A stretch of 64,000 nucleotides of DNA. It comes from Lysinimonas soli (GTDB lineage Bacteria; Actinomycetota; Actinomycetes; Actinomycetales; Microbacteriaceae). The DNA is taken from NCBI RefSeq assembly GCF_042655435.1, contig NZ_JBHSMG010000001.1, positions 930,001-994,000 of the forward strand, read 5' to 3'. Shown piece after piece: positions 43,754-54,112 of this stretch (within the stretch, counting starts at the first letter, position 1; every line of letters starts with the position of its first letter). Both the position numbers and the translations under genes were made by a program. The notes below the pieces were generated by a model, which ran no database searches, was not told where the DNA came from, and saw only the letters and a list, made by a program, of their open reading frames with translations.

Positions 43754-43783
43754 GCCTGCCGATCGTCGGAGGCCGCTGCCACG

Positions 43784-44191
43784 ATGGATGTCATGCAGAT
43801 CACACGCATTCAGCCCGCCGGTCTGGTGGTCAGCCCCGCCTTCAGCCACGTCGCGGTGGTGCCGCCCGGCGCGACCACGATCTACGTCGGCGGCCAGAAC
43901 GGCGTCGGCGTCGACGGGGCCGTGGTGTCGACGGATGTCGCGGAGCAGGCGCGCCGCGCGCTCGACAACGCGCGCATCGCACTCGAGGCGGCCGGGGCGA
44001 CGCTCGGCGATGTCATCCAGTGGTCGGTACTGATCGCCGGCGACGCCGACATCGGCGCCGCCTACGGTGCCATCGCTCCGCAGCTGGCGGGGCCCGGCGC
44101 ACCCCCCTTGGTCACGGCCGCTCGCGTCGTGGGGCTCGGCGTTCCGGGCGCCCTGATCGAGATCAGCGCGGTCGCAGCCACGCTGCCCTGA
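43784..44191 (+). CDS. RidA-family (YjgF/UK114) protein
   Basis: Likely enamine/imine deaminase or a relative, 135 residues. It has ARRALDNARIALEAAGATLGDVIQWSVLI and the C-terminal GALIEISAVA. The Arg of canonical RidA (in the R-x-x-V/C region) appears within PPLVTAARVVGLGVPGALIEI, but the alignment is approximate, so archetypal deaminase activity is uncertain. Start may be at 43784 or the ATG three codons later. It follows the ECF42 operon in the same direction and may belong to it. Confidence 0.8.
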   Translation: MDVMQITRIQPAGLVVSPAFSHVAVVPPGATTIYVGGQNGVGVDGAVVSTDVAEQARRALDNARIALEAAGATLGDVIQWSVLIAGDADIGAAYGAIAPQLAGPGAPPLVTAARVVGLGVPGALIEISAVAATLP

Positions 44192-44194
44192 CGG

Positions 44195-46573
<2,379 letters not shown>

Positions 46574-46579
46574 TTTCAA

Positions 46580-46608
46580 TTTATAGAAGACAGGGGGGCT
46601 TGCCGCAA
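46580..46608 (-). promoter_or_regulatory. Promoter of the UvrA-like gene overlapping the RAE
   Basis: On the minus strand TTGCGG (46608-46603) and TATAAA (46585-46580) are 17 bp apart, near-consensus for a housekeeping sigma factor. The -35 hexamer is inside the rifamycin-associated palindrome. The expected start point, about 7 nt after the -10, coincides with GTG 46573. Confidence 0.7.
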
Positions 46609-46614
46609 GCCCCC
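46594..46614. promoter_or_regulatory. Rifamycin-associated element (RAE)
   Basis: A perfect palindrome: arms 46594-46603 and 46605-46614 around one central base. Its 19-bp core on the minus strand, GGGGCTTGCGGCAAGCCCC, equals the published RAE found upstream of rifamycin-inactivating enzymes and helR in actinobacteria (recalled from the literature). It lies between two divergent genes and overlaps the -35 hexamers on both strands. On plus, TTGCCG (46600-46605) and GAGAAT (46625-46630), 19 bp apart, are a weaker promoter candidate for helR. Confidence 0.88.
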
Positions 46615-46638
46615 GGTCATGCTCGAGAATCGTCGACC

Positions 46639-48795
46639 GTGACCGCCACCACTACTGCCTTCGACCTTCCCGATCGACTCGCTTCCAAGGGGGCCGAGGC
46701 TCTCATCGCCGACGACGAACGGCGGTTCGCCGCGATCGCGGAGAGCCTCGATCGCTCGATCGCCGAGCTCTCCGTCCGCCTCGATGCCGAACGCAGATCA
46801 CCGGGGCGCGCCGGCCAGCAGGCGCTGGAACGCGATCTGGAGATCCATCGGTTGACCGCTCGTCTGCGCGCGCTGCGTCGCTACGGTCTGGATCTGTGCC
46901 TGGGACGCACGGTGGGCATCGACGACCCGCACCCGGTGTACATCGGACGATTCGGCCTCACCGACGCTGACGGTGAGCGACTGCTGATCGACTGGCGTTC
47001 GCCCGCCGCCGAGCCGTTCTTCGCGGCGACGCACGCCCACCCGATGGGCCTGGCGAGTCGGCGGCGGTACCGCTGGACTCGCGGCCGCATCACGGACTAC
47101 TGGGACGAGGTGTTCACCCCGGACGGCCTCGAGTCGCGTGTCGCGCTCGACGACCAGTCCGCCTTCATCGCCAGTCTCGGCGCCAGCCGCTCGGCGCGGA
47201 TGCGTGACGTGCTCGGCACCATTCAAGCCGACCAGGATGCGATCATCCGTGCGGGATCCCGGGGTGCCCTGGTCGTCGACGGCGGCCCGGGGACCGGCAA
47301 GACCGTGGTCGCGCTGCACCGCACCGCCTATCTGCTGTACTCCGATCCGCGGCTCGCGCGCCAGCACGGCGGCGTCCTGGTGCTCGGCCCCAGCCGCGCC
47401 TATCTCGCGTACGTGGATGAGGTTCTGCCCCGCCTGGGGGAGGAGAGCGTGCAGATCTGCACTCTGCGCGACCTGGTCGCCGAAGGGGCGACAGCCGCCG
47501 CCGAGCCGGATGCCCGCGTCGCCCGGCTGAAGTCGTCGAAGGAGCTGGTGGGAGCGATCGAGGCTGCCGTCGCGCACTACGAGCGGCCGCCGGCGAAGGG
47601 CATGACCGTCGAGACCGAGTGGGTCGACATCGAGCTGGATGCCGACGACTGGGCCGACGCCTTCGACGCGGTCGCGCCCGGAACCCCGCACAACGAGGCG
47701 CGCGACCAGATGCGCGAGGCGCTGTTCGACATCCTGGTCGATCGCGTCGACGAGCAGGTCCCGCGGGAGCTGGTGCGTCGCGAGCTGTCGCGGAGCGAGG
47801 AGCTCGCGCGGGCCGTGGCCAGGGCGTGGCCGCTGCTCGACCCCGTCGGGGTCGTCTCCGATCTGTGGTCGGTGCCTGCGTACCTCCGCGAGTGCGCGCC
47901 CTGGCTGACCGCCGATGAGCTCGGATGCCTGCAGCGCCCCGATCCGCGCGCCTGGACGGTCTCCGATCTTCCCTTCCTGGATCTCGCGCGGCAGCGAGTG
48001 GGCGATCCCGATGCCGCGCGCAGGTCACGGCAGCGCGAGGTCGCCCTCGCCGCCCAGCAGGAGCAGATGGCCCGCGTCGTGGAGCACCTCATCGAATCCG
48101 ACGACAGCGAGCTGAAGCTGATGTCGATGCTGCGGGGGCAGGATCTGAAGAACACGCTCGTCGACGAGAGCGACCTGCCGACGATCGCGCCCGACCTGCT
48201 GGCCGGCCCGTTCGCGCACATCGTCGTGGACGAGGCCCAGGAACTGACGGACGCCGAGTGGCAGATGCTGCTGGCGCGCTGTCCGTCGCGCAGCTTCACG
48301 ATCGTGGGCGACCGCGCTCAGGCTCGCCACGGGCTCGCGGAATCGTGGGAGGAGCGGCTGACGCGGGTCGGCCTCGACCGTGTCGAGCTCGCTGCGCTCA
48401 CGATCAACTACCGCACGCCGCGCGAGATCATGTCCGAAGCCGAGCCGGTGATCCGCCAAGCCATTCCGAACGCCAACGTGCCGACATCGGTGCGCGCGAG
48501 CGGGGTTCCGGTCGTGCACGGTTCCGCGGCGGATCTCGGGTCGATTCTCGAGAGCTGGCTCGCCGACCACGACGAGGGGATCGCCTGCGTGATCGGCGAT
48601 CCCGACTTCGTGCCCGTGCCGCGCGTGCAGTCGCTGACCCCGGAACTGTCGAAGGGCCTCGAGTTCGATCTCGTGGTACTCGTCGATCCCCAGGACTTCG
48701 GCACCGAGATCTCGGGATCGGTCGACCGCTATGTCGCGATGACCAGGGCGACGCAGCAGCTCGTCATCCTGACGGGTGCGTCGCGCCCGGCGTGA
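46639..48795 (+). CDS. helR: HelR/HelD-type RNA polymerase recycling motor ATPase
   Basis: UvrD/Rep-like SF1 ATPase that binds RNA polymerase, displaces stalled or rifamycin-bound enzyme and recycles it; HelR-class members protect against rifamycins. The 718-residue protein has an N-terminal coiled region (about 1-75), a YIGRFGLTDADGERLLIDWRSP-type beta domain, Walker A DGGPGTGKTVVALH near residue 214, Walker B in HIVVDEAQELTD, the SF1 motifs VGDRAQARHG, and GLEFDLVVLVD near 674. The RAE directly upstream supports calling it HelR rather than generic HelD. GTG 46639 lies just after the predicted start point, so it may be leaderless; the upstream open frame crosses the palindrome and is rejected. 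Confidence 0.88.
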   Translation: MTATTTAFDLPDRLASKGAEALIADDERRFAAIAESLDRSIAELSVRLDAERRSPGRAGQQALERDLEIHRLTARLRALRRYGLDLCLGRTVGIDDPHPVYIGRFGLTDADGERLLIDWRSPAAEPFFAATHAHPMGLASRRRYRWTRGRITDYWDEVFTPDGLESRVALDDQSAFIASLGASRSARMRDVLGTIQADQDAIIRAGSRGALVVDGGPGTGKTVVALHRTAYLLYSDPRLARQHGGVLVLGPSRAYLAYVDEVLPRLGEESVQICTLRDLVAEGATAAAEPDARVARLKSSKELVGAIEAAVAHYERPPAKGMTVETEWVDIELDADDWADAFDAVAPGTPHNEARDQMREALFDILVDRVDEQVPRELVRRELSRSEELARAVARAWPLLDPVGVVSDLWSVPAYLRECAPWLTADELGCLQRPDPRAWTVSDLPFLDLARQRVGDPDAARRSRQREVALAAQQEQMARVVEHLIESDDSELKLMSMLRGQDLKNTLVDESDLPTIAPDLLAGPFAHIVVDEAQELTDAEWQMLLARCPSRSFTIVGDRAQARHGLAESWEERLTRVGLDRVELAALTINYRTPREIMSEAEPVIRQAIPNANVPTSVRASGVPVVHGSAADLGSILESWLADHDEGIACVIGDPDFVPVPRVQSLTPELSKGLEFDLVVLVDPQDFGTEISGSVDRYVAMTRATQQLVILTGASRPA

Positions 48796-48798
48796 CGG

Positions 48799-49233
48799 CT
48801 AGCCGGCGGCCTTCGCCACGAGTTCGGCGATCTTCTTCTCCTCGGCGGGGGAGAGGGCCGTGATGGCGAAGGCCACCGGCCAGACCTCGCCGTCGTCGAG
48901 CTGAGCCGAAGTCTCGAACCCGAGGGTGGCGTAGCGATCCTTGAACTTCGCGGCGTCCTTGAAGAAGACCACGATCTTGCCCTCGGCGTTCGCGTATGCC
49001 GGGAAGCCGTACCAGGTGCGCGGCGTCAGCTGCGGCGCGGCCTCGGTGATGATCGCGTGGATGCGCTCGGCCAGAACGCGGTCGGCTTCCGCGAGTTCGG
49101 CGATCCGGTCGAGCACCGCCTGGGTCGACTCCTCGCGCGACTGCTGCAGCTTCAACTCCTTGGCGCGCTGCTTCATGGCGGCGCGCTCGGCGGCGCTGAA
49201 TCCGGACTTGGTGGGGCTCTGCGTGTCGGTCAT
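48799..49233 (-). CDS. DUF1801-family protein
   Basis: Small YdhG-like protein, 144 residues, of unknown function. An N-terminal Lys/Ala/Glu-rich helical stretch (SAAERAAMKQRAKELKLQQS) precedes the DUF1801 core: LAERIHAIITEAAPQLTPRTWYGFPAYANAEGKIVVFFKDAAKFKDRYATLGF. Start at ATG 49233 (an ATG three codons upstream is equally possible). It ends 4 nt from the helR stop, tail to tail. No role in the RAE locus is implied. Confidence 0.8.
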   Translation of the reverse strand: MTDTQSPTKSGFSAAERAAMKQRAKELKLQQSREESTQAVLDRIAELAEADRVLAERIHAIITEAAPQLTPRTWYGFPAYANAEGKIVVFFKDAAKFKDRYATLGFETSAQLDDGEVWPVAFAITALSPAEEKKIAELVAKAAG

Positions 49234-49358
49234 GGCATCCATTCTGGAACGGCCGTGGCCCGGCGACTTCTTCGAAACTGCTCGATCCACACCTGCGCAG
49301 GGCAGTCGGTCGTGGACATGATGGGGGAGCGGGGTCAGAACCTGCAGCGTCGCGCCGC

Positions 49359-49844
49359 TCACGACGGCTTCCACCCCTCCTCATCGCGGACTGCCCGCAT
49401 GATGCGCCCGCTGATCTCGCGCAGTTGGCTGCGTTGGGACAGCGTCAACCGGTCGAGAACCAATCGGCGCACCGTGCGCACATGGCCAGGGGAGGCCTGC
49501 TCATAGTGTGCGAACCCCCGATCGGTCAGAACGGCAAGGGTCGATCGTCCGTCATCCGGATCGGCGATGCGGCGCACCCACCCCTTCGTTTCGAGCCGGG
49601 ACGCCGCGCGTGACAGCCTCGACAGCGAACTGTTCGCATAGCCGGCGAGGATGCTCATGCGGAGTGAACGGCCAGGGGCGTCGGCCAGCGCGAAGAGCAC
49701 TCCGTATTCGAAATGCGTCAACCCGGAGTCCCGGAACAACTGGGCGTCGAGGGCGGGCGGCAACCACTCCAGGATGGTGGCAAGAGCCGCCCAGGTGTCG
49801 AGGTCGTCGCCGGTGAGCGCGGCGGGGGACTCATCGTCTGCCAT
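49359..49844 (-). CDS. MarR-family transcriptional regulator
   Basis: Winged-helix dimeric repressor, 161 residues, with FEYGVLFALADAPGRSLRMSILAGYANSSLSRLSRAASRLETKGWVRRIADPDDGRSTLAVLTDRG: recognition helix and wing are complete. It is divergent from the SDR gene over a 104-bp gap that carries two matching 20-bp operator-like sites, so it likely represses both itself and the SDR gene. The ligand is unknown; phenolic or electrophilic compounds are typical of the family. Confidence 0.9.
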   Translation of the reverse strand: MADDESPAALTGDDLDTWAALATILEWLPPALDAQLFRDSGLTHFEYGVLFALADAPGRSLRMSILAGYANSSLSRLSRAASRLETKGWVRRIADPDDGRSTLAVLTDRGFAHYEQASPGHVRTVRRLVLDRLTLSQRSQLREISGRIMRAVRDEEGWKPS

Positions 49845-49863
49845 GTCGACAGGGTACGGGCAG

Positions 49864-49883
49864 TTACTTGACCAAGCAAGTAA
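49864..49883. promoter_or_regulatory. MarR operator site 1
   Basis: TTACTTG and CAAGTAA flank a 6-bp spacer, a perfect 7-bp inverted repeat about 20 bp before the marR start. The same pattern recurs 33 bp away. Confidence 0.6.
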
Positions 49884-49896
49884 AGACTCCTATCGT

Positions 49897-49916
49897 TTAC
49901 TTGCTTGAGCAACTAA
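49897..49916. promoter_or_regulatory. MarR operator site 2
   Basis: TTACTTG and CAACTAA flank a 6-bp spacer; same geometry as site 1 with one mismatch. The centres are 33 bp (about three helical turns) apart, so two dimers would bind the same DNA face. Confidence 0.55.
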
Positions 49917-49948
49917 TCGCCGTTCAGTGCGACACACCGGAGAGGTCG

Positions 49949-50746
49949 ATGGACATGGACTTGGGACTGACGGGGATGACGGCATTCGTGAGCGGGTCGA
50001 CGCAGGGAATCGGCTTCGCGATCGCGAAAGCGCTTCTCGGCGAGGGGTCCTCGGTGGTCATCAACGGACGAACCGAGGACCGAGTCGAGGATGCTGTGCA
50101 GGCTCTCGAAGTCGCCGTTCCCGGAGCGGAGGTCTCGGGCATCGCGGCGGACTTAAGCGACACCGCGCAGGTGCAGCGTCTGCTGGAGTCCTTGGGCGAC
50201 GTCGACATCCTGGTGAACAACGTCGGCCTGTTCGAGGTCGTGCCATTCGGCGACATCGTCGACGACGCCTGGCTGCGGTACTTCGAGGTGAACGTCATGA
50301 GCGGCGTGCGACTCTCGCGTTGGCTGCTGCCCGGGATGCTCGCGAGGAACCGCGGTCGCATCATCTTCGTCGGGAGCGAGTCTGGTGTGAACATCCCTGC
50401 AGACATGGTGCACTACGGCGTCACCAAGGCCGGGATGCTCGCACTCGGCAACGGCCTCGCCAAGCTCACGCGCGGCACCGAGGTGACGGTGAACACGATC
50501 CTCGGCGGACCCACCTATTCCGGCGGTGTCGCCCAGGCGATCGACCAGATCTCGCACGCCCAGATGATGGCACCCGACGAGCTCAAAGCGGCCATCATCG
50601 GCGGCAACCGCACAACGCTTCTCAAGCGGTTCATCGAACCCGCCGAGATCGCGAATCTCGCGCTCTACCTGGCGAGCCCCATGTCGTCCGCGACGAACGG
50701 CGCTGCCGTGCGGGCGGACGGGGGAGTGCTGACGGCGGTGCTGTAA
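49949..50746 (+). CDS. SDR-family oxidoreductase
   Basis: Classical short-chain dehydrogenase/reductase, 265 residues. Cofactor motif TAFVSGSTQGIGFAIAKALL (NADP-like, with Arg/Thr after strand 2: INGRTEDR), structural NNVGLFE (usual NNAG), and an active site Ser (VGSESG) with YGVTK-type Tyr-Lys (HYGVTKAG). The catalytic triad is complete. ATG 49949 or 49955 fits the GGAGAGG ribosome site. Substrate unknown; control by the divergent MarR suggests a detoxification role. Confidence 0.88.
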   Translation: MDMDLGLTGMTAFVSGSTQGIGFAIAKALLGEGSSVVINGRTEDRVEDAVQALEVAVPGAEVSGIAADLSDTAQVQRLLESLGDVDILVNNVGLFEVVPFGDIVDDAWLRYFEVNVMSGVRLSRWLLPGMLARNRGRIIFVGSESGVNIPADMVHYGVTKAGMLALGNGLAKLTRGTEVTVNTILGGPTYSGGVAQAIDQISHAQMMAPDELKAAIIGGNRTTLLKRFIEPAEIANLALYLASPMSSATNGAAVRADGGVLTAVL

Positions 50747-50784
50747 GGCACGGTATGTCGCGTTCGCACGTCTCGCGCGTTCAA

Positions 50785-50820
50785 CTTGGTAAAGACCGTT
50801 CTCCGTCTTCACACTAAACG
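50785..50820 (+). repeat. Direct repeat R1 of a three-copy ~36-bp family
   Basis: Copy 1, with core GACCGTTCTCCGTCTTCAC followed by ACTAAACG. It matches R2 at about 27 of 36 positions. It includes the stop codon of the minus-strand SRPBCC gene (50814-50816). Confidence 0.55.
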
Positions 50821-51482
50821 GCTGGCGGGAGCTCCCCGGTGTACATGCCATACGTAGTTGTTGCGGCTGCGTTGGCGACCTGGGGATCTGCGCCGTCCGC
50901 GATATGCTCCCGGGCCCATGCGTCGGCGGAGCCGCGCAGGAAGGACCTGCCTTCGTCGGTCGCGAGCCATGCCTGGCCCTCTTCAGGTGAGATGCCCCCA
51001 CCTCCACTTCCGAAGTAGGAGGCGAGGCCGAGCAGTCCCGAGTCCCAGCCCATGCCGGTTGCCGAGGGGCCGAGCTGCTCCCAAAGGCCTTCGGGGATCG
51101 AGTCGACCGCGACGACGTTCTCGAGTTCGAAGCGGGTGGATGCCGCATCCACCGCGGTGAGCCGCACATGCACGATGGCCGGCTCACCCGTCCCCATACC
51201 CCAGGTCACCGTGTAGCCGGCGGAGCCTGCGCTCGGCGGATCGCAGCGGCGGATCTCGCCGCCGGCGTTGCCCTCGAACTGGAAGTGACCGCCGAGTCGC
51301 AGGTCGCCGCTCACCGGCAGGAACCACCGGGGGATGCGCTCAATAGTTGTCACGGCATCCCACACGTCGTCGATCGGCGACGGGTAGGTCTGGGCGAGTT
51401 TTTGCACATGTGACAGCACGCCGTCCACCTCCTTCGTCTCGATACCGCGCGCAACAGCCTTGAGCTGGGCTTTCACATCCAT
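50814..51482 (-). CDS. SRPBCC (AHSA1-like) family protein
   Basis: START/AHSA1-like lipid- or ligand-binding fold, 222 residues. Recognisable start: QTYPSPIDDVWDAVTTIERIPRWFLPVSGDLRLGGHFQFEGNAGGEIRRCDPP, followed by a RFELENVV strand and a long C-terminal helix region (WAREHIADGADPQVANAAAT). These proteins are usually paired with ArsR regulators, as here: the ArsR stop and this ATG overlap by one base (TGATG). Activity unknown. The stop lies inside repeat R1. Confidence 0.85.
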   Translation of the reverse strand: MDVKAQLKAVARGIETKEVDGVLSHVQKLAQTYPSPIDDVWDAVTTIERIPRWFLPVSGDLRLGGHFQFEGNAGGEIRRCDPPSAGSAGYTVTWGMGTGEPAIVHVRLTAVDAASTRFELENVVAVDSIPEGLWEQLGPSATGMGWDSGLLGLASYFGSGGGGISPEEGQAWLATDEGRSFLRGSADAWAREHIADGADPQVANAAATTTYGMYTGELPPAV

Positions 51483-51868
51483 CAGTCGTCTCCTTCGTGG
51501 GCCTCGGCGGTGGCCGTGTCGTGGGTGGGCGCTGCATCGGCTTTCCGTTGTGCAAGCTGTCCGCGCGCGAGCTCGGTGCCGAGCGCGTCGAGCCTCGGCT
51601 CCCAGAACCTTCGGAATGTGTCGAACCACGCATCCGCCTGGGCGAGGGAAGTCGGATCGACCGCGTACAGTCGCCGCGCGCCATCCGGGCGCACGGTTGC
51701 GAACCCGGATCCGCGGAGCACGCGAAGGTGCTGCGATACTGCGGGCTGCGAGATCCCGAACTCCGACTGGATGATCCGGCCGAGCTCACCCGCGGACTCC
51801 TCGCCATCAGCGAGCAGCTCAAGAATGCGTCGTCGCACCGGATCGCCGAGGACGTCGAGCGCGTGCAT
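51482..51868 (-). CDS. ArsR-family transcriptional regulator
   Basis: Winged-helix repressor of 128 residues: MHALDVLGDPVRRRILELLADGEESAGELG, then recognition helix GISQPAVSQHLRVLRGSGFATVRPDGARRLYAVDP. No metal-binding Cys motif (such as ELCVCDL) is present, so this is the non-metal class usually paired with SRPBCC proteins. Start at ATG 51868; the longer open frame upstream is not family-like. A CTTATATAAG palindrome lies 22 bp upstream and may hold its operator and -10. Confidence 0.9.
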   Translation of the reverse strand: MHALDVLGDPVRRRILELLADGEESAGELGRIIQSEFGISQPAVSQHLRVLRGSGFATVRPDGARRLYAVDPTSLAQADAWFDTFRRFWEPRLDALGTELARGQLAQRKADAAPTHDTATAEAHEGDD

Positions 51869-52381
51869 GATCCGAGATTTGCACCTGCGCTTATATAAGT
51901 CAACTCTTACAATCGTTGCGTTTGGCTCTGAGCATCGCTTGCGGCGGGGAGGTACGCGACGTTTCCCGATCCGCGCCGCAGGATGTCGACACTGTGCACT
52001 CGCGATTGGTCGGCTTCTCTGAGAGAGATCTCTGATCAGACGGACAGGGGGAGTGGCTCCGGTGTTACCCCACTTCCACTCCGATTGCGGAAAATGCAAT
52101 CAGAGTGACTCTTACTGGTGGAAGACCGTCATCCGTTTTCACGCTAAAGGGCAGCCCGGATCGTGCCTGTTCCCTCATGTGCTATCTGGGCTCTTGTTGC
52201 GCGGTGCAGCGCGGCGACAAATATGCTCGCCTAGTGCACATCGTGATGTTCATCTGACGGGGCTGCCTACCACCTGCGCAGCACTGGTCCCGGCGAGGGT
52301 GCGTTCGTCGCGCCCCCGAGACCTCTCCCACCCGTCAGATCGGGCGCATTCGCGCCGAGCACACATTTCTGGAGCATCTCT
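51869..52381. other. Intergenic region between arsR and MFS genes
   Basis: No gene supported. It holds the 10-bp palindrome CTTATATAAG (51890-51899), the palindrome AGAGATCTCT (52024-52033), an inverted repeat with 12-nt arms (52077-52088 and 52096-52107, 11 of 12 paired) and direct repeat R2 (52115-52150). The rest, to the MFS start with GGAG about 9 nt before it, shows nothing recognisable. GC is visibly lower than in the core regions. Confidence 0.4.
52115..52150 (+). repeat. Direct repeat R2 of a three-copy ~36-bp family
   Basis: Copy 2: core GACCGTCATCCGTTTTCAC followed by GCTAAAGG. Lies in the arsR-MFS gap in the same orientation as R1 and R3, 1.33 kb after R1, and next to a stem-loop at 52077-52107. 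Confidence 0.55.
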
Positions 52382-53590
52382 ATGTTCACCGTACTTCGCC
52401 TCCCTGGGGCAACCCGCGCGTTCCTCCCTTCCTTGCTTGGCCGACTCGCCTTGGCGATGGGCGGCCTGGCGATTGTGCTTGCCGTGCAATCGCACACTGG
52501 ATCCTTCGCCGCCGCCGGTATCGCGGCGGGAGCGTTCGGATTCGCCAACGTCTTCGCCGCCCCGCTTCGAGCTCGCGCCATCGACCAGTGGGGCCAGCGA
52601 CGCGCGCTGACGCCACTGGGTTTGGCGCAAGCGGCGGTATTCCTCGGCTTCGCTTTCGCAACGAACACGCGAGGGACATCGGCGCTCGGCTTTGTTGCAC
52701 TGAGCGCCGGCGCCGGTCTTGTAGCACCACCGCTCGGCGCGTCAATGCGAACCATCTGGACCACTTTGACGACGGCCGGACCCCAGCGCACCCACGCCCT
52801 CAGCCTCGACGCCACCGCCGACGAGCTCGTCTTCATCGTCGGGCCACTTGTCGCTGCCGCGCTAGCCACGGCATTCTCTCCCGCATACGCCCTGCTGGCT
52901 GCCGCCACTGCGGTGCTGGCGGGAACTCTCGGGTTGATTAGCAGCCGAGCCTCGGGCAGCCTTCGCGGTGCGCCTGCTGTAGCGGGACGCGCCGAGCGTC
53001 CGCTACGCCGGCCAGGCTTCATCCGCGTCCTCGTCGTACTACTAGGCGTGGGGGGAGTGCTCGGAACGATCGAGATCACCGCACCCGCGGTTGCCGTGGC
53101 CGCCCACGATGCAGCCATCTCCGGCTGGCTGCTAGCAGCCCTGTCCGCCGGGAGCGCTGCGGGAGGTCTGATCTACGGGCACATCTCCTGGCGAGGCACT
53201 CTAGGGTCGCGCATGCGGGTGCTCGCCATAGCTATCGGGGTGCTCGCGTGTGGCATCGGACTGGTCAACTCGGTCCCGGGATTCGCAATCGGTGTTGCGG
53301 CAACCGGGCTCTTTCTCGCACCGTCCATCATCACCGGCTACCTAGCCGCCGAGCATCTCGTGCCCCAGCACACTCTGACCGAGGCATCCGTCTGGACCAA
53401 TACCGCCCTCAATCTTGGTGCGTCCATCGCCAACGCCATCGCCGGTGCGATCGTGGCCGGACCGGGAGTCGCCTGGGCCATGCTCGCCGCCGGACTGTTT
53501 GCCATCCTCACGGCCACGGCCACACCCCGGGCGCGACTGCACACCGGCGGCGGCCAGCCCGCACCATCGCCAAGTGACCCCCATTTGTGA
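52382..53590 (+). CDS. MFS transporter
   Basis: Major facilitator superfamily permease, 402 residues with twelve predicted membrane helices. It has MFTVLRLPGATRAFLPSLLGRLALAMGGLAIV-type text at the N-terminus, the loop 2-3 motif RARAIDQWGQRRAL (motif A-like), a long cytoplasmic loop near residues 195-210 with SLRGAPAVAGRAERPLRR, and a second half of equal size. It resembles drug-efflux or regulator-less permeases of actinobacteria; substrate unknown. It lies between repeats R2 and R3. Confidence 0.85.
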   Translation: MFTVLRLPGATRAFLPSLLGRLALAMGGLAIVLAVQSHTGSFAAAGIAAGAFGFANVFAAPLRARAIDQWGQRRALTPLGLAQAAVFLGFAFATNTRGTSALGFVALSAGAGLVAPPLGASMRTIWTTLTTAGPQRTHALSLDATADELVFIVGPLVAAALATAFSPAYALLAAATAVLAGTLGLISSRASGSLRGAPAVAGRAERPLRRPGFIRVLVVLLGVGGVLGTIEITAPAVAVAAHDAAISGWLLAALSAGSAAGGLIYGHISWRGTLGSRMRVLAIAIGVLACGIGLVNSVPGFAIGVAATGLFLAPSIITGYLAAEHLVPQHTLTEASVWTNTALNLGASIANAIAGAIVAGPGVAWAMLAAGLFAILTATATPRARLHTGGGQPAPSPSDPHL

Positions 53591-53828
53591 GCAACGCGGT
53601 CAGCGTAGTCGCCCAAGAAACTCCGGGTCAGATGAACAACCGGGGTGTGGCCGCAGCCTTGTCAGCTCCTACTCTGACTGCATAAGCTGCGATCCAGTAG
53701 TCACTGATGGGGAAACCCGTTATCCGTTTTCCCACTGTTCGACTCCCGCCGCTCGTTGGTCGCCGTGTCAGAGTGGAGGCACGCTCGGGAAATCTTGGGG
53801 ATGGATCACCGCGGGGATCGGCGCCGTC
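53591..53828. other. Gap after the MFS gene carrying repeat R3
   Basis: No gene of its own. It contains direct repeat R3 at 53704-53740. An open frame from 53415 crosses this gap but its first half is a shadow of the MFS gene. Confidence 0.35.
53704..53740 (+). repeat. Direct repeat R3 of a three-copy ~36-bp family
   Basis: Copy 3, more diverged: CTGATGGGGAAACCCGTTA then TCCGTTTTCCCACTG. The shared core is CCGT-N-ATCCGTTTTC, offset by one base relative to R2. Its GGGAAA and TTTCCC arms form a small inverted repeat. Confidence 0.45.
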
Positions 53829-54055
53829 ATGCTGGCGCTCCTCGTCGCTTACGGCACCGCATCGGGGACATGGGTCGATGAGCACGGCAGTTTGCTCATC
53901 GACGAAGCCGGCCACAGCGTCCGCCGTCGATCGTCGGGCTCCTGATCGTCACCGTGTTGGCACTCGTCTTGCTGATCGGGGGAGTGGTCATCGGAACCGC
54001 CAGCCGATCCCCTCGAGGCGCGGCGTCGCCGCCGGCGGCCGAGATCGCGGAGTAG
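53829..54055 (+). pseudogene. Frameshifted two-helix membrane protein
   Basis: A hydrophobic segment (about 53800-53860: WGWITAGIGAVMLALLVAYG) then WVDEHGSLLIDEAGHSV reads in one frame and stops at 53945. A second hydrophobic segment (PPSIVGLLIVTVLALVLLIGGVVIG) continues from about 53926 in another plus frame to a TAG at 54053-54055. Joining them across one frameshift near 53927 gives a sensible ~90-residue protein with two membrane helices. No start codon precedes the first helix in frame except the ATG at 53829 inside it. Most likely a broken gene; a sequencing error would also explain it. Confidence 0.4.
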
Positions 54056-54112
54056 CCGCGAGGTCAGCGTGCGTCGGACGCGGCCAGAGCCCGAACGTCC
54101 ATGCCGTGCAGC

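Noticed and set aside
46600..46639. Upstream ATG-like start of helR at 46600
   Set aside because: It would translate through the RAE and lie upstream of the predicted start point; GTG 46639 gives the expected N-terminus.
49864..49916. Paired repeats upstream of the SDR gene considered as an attachment site
   Set aside because: Geometry, spacing and the adjacent MarR gene fit operators better, and no integrase is present.
53415..53945. 176-codon plus-strand frame reaching back into the MFS gene
   Set aside because: Its first half is an off-frame shadow of the MFS gene; only the last ~45 codons look real and are listed as a frameshifted gene.
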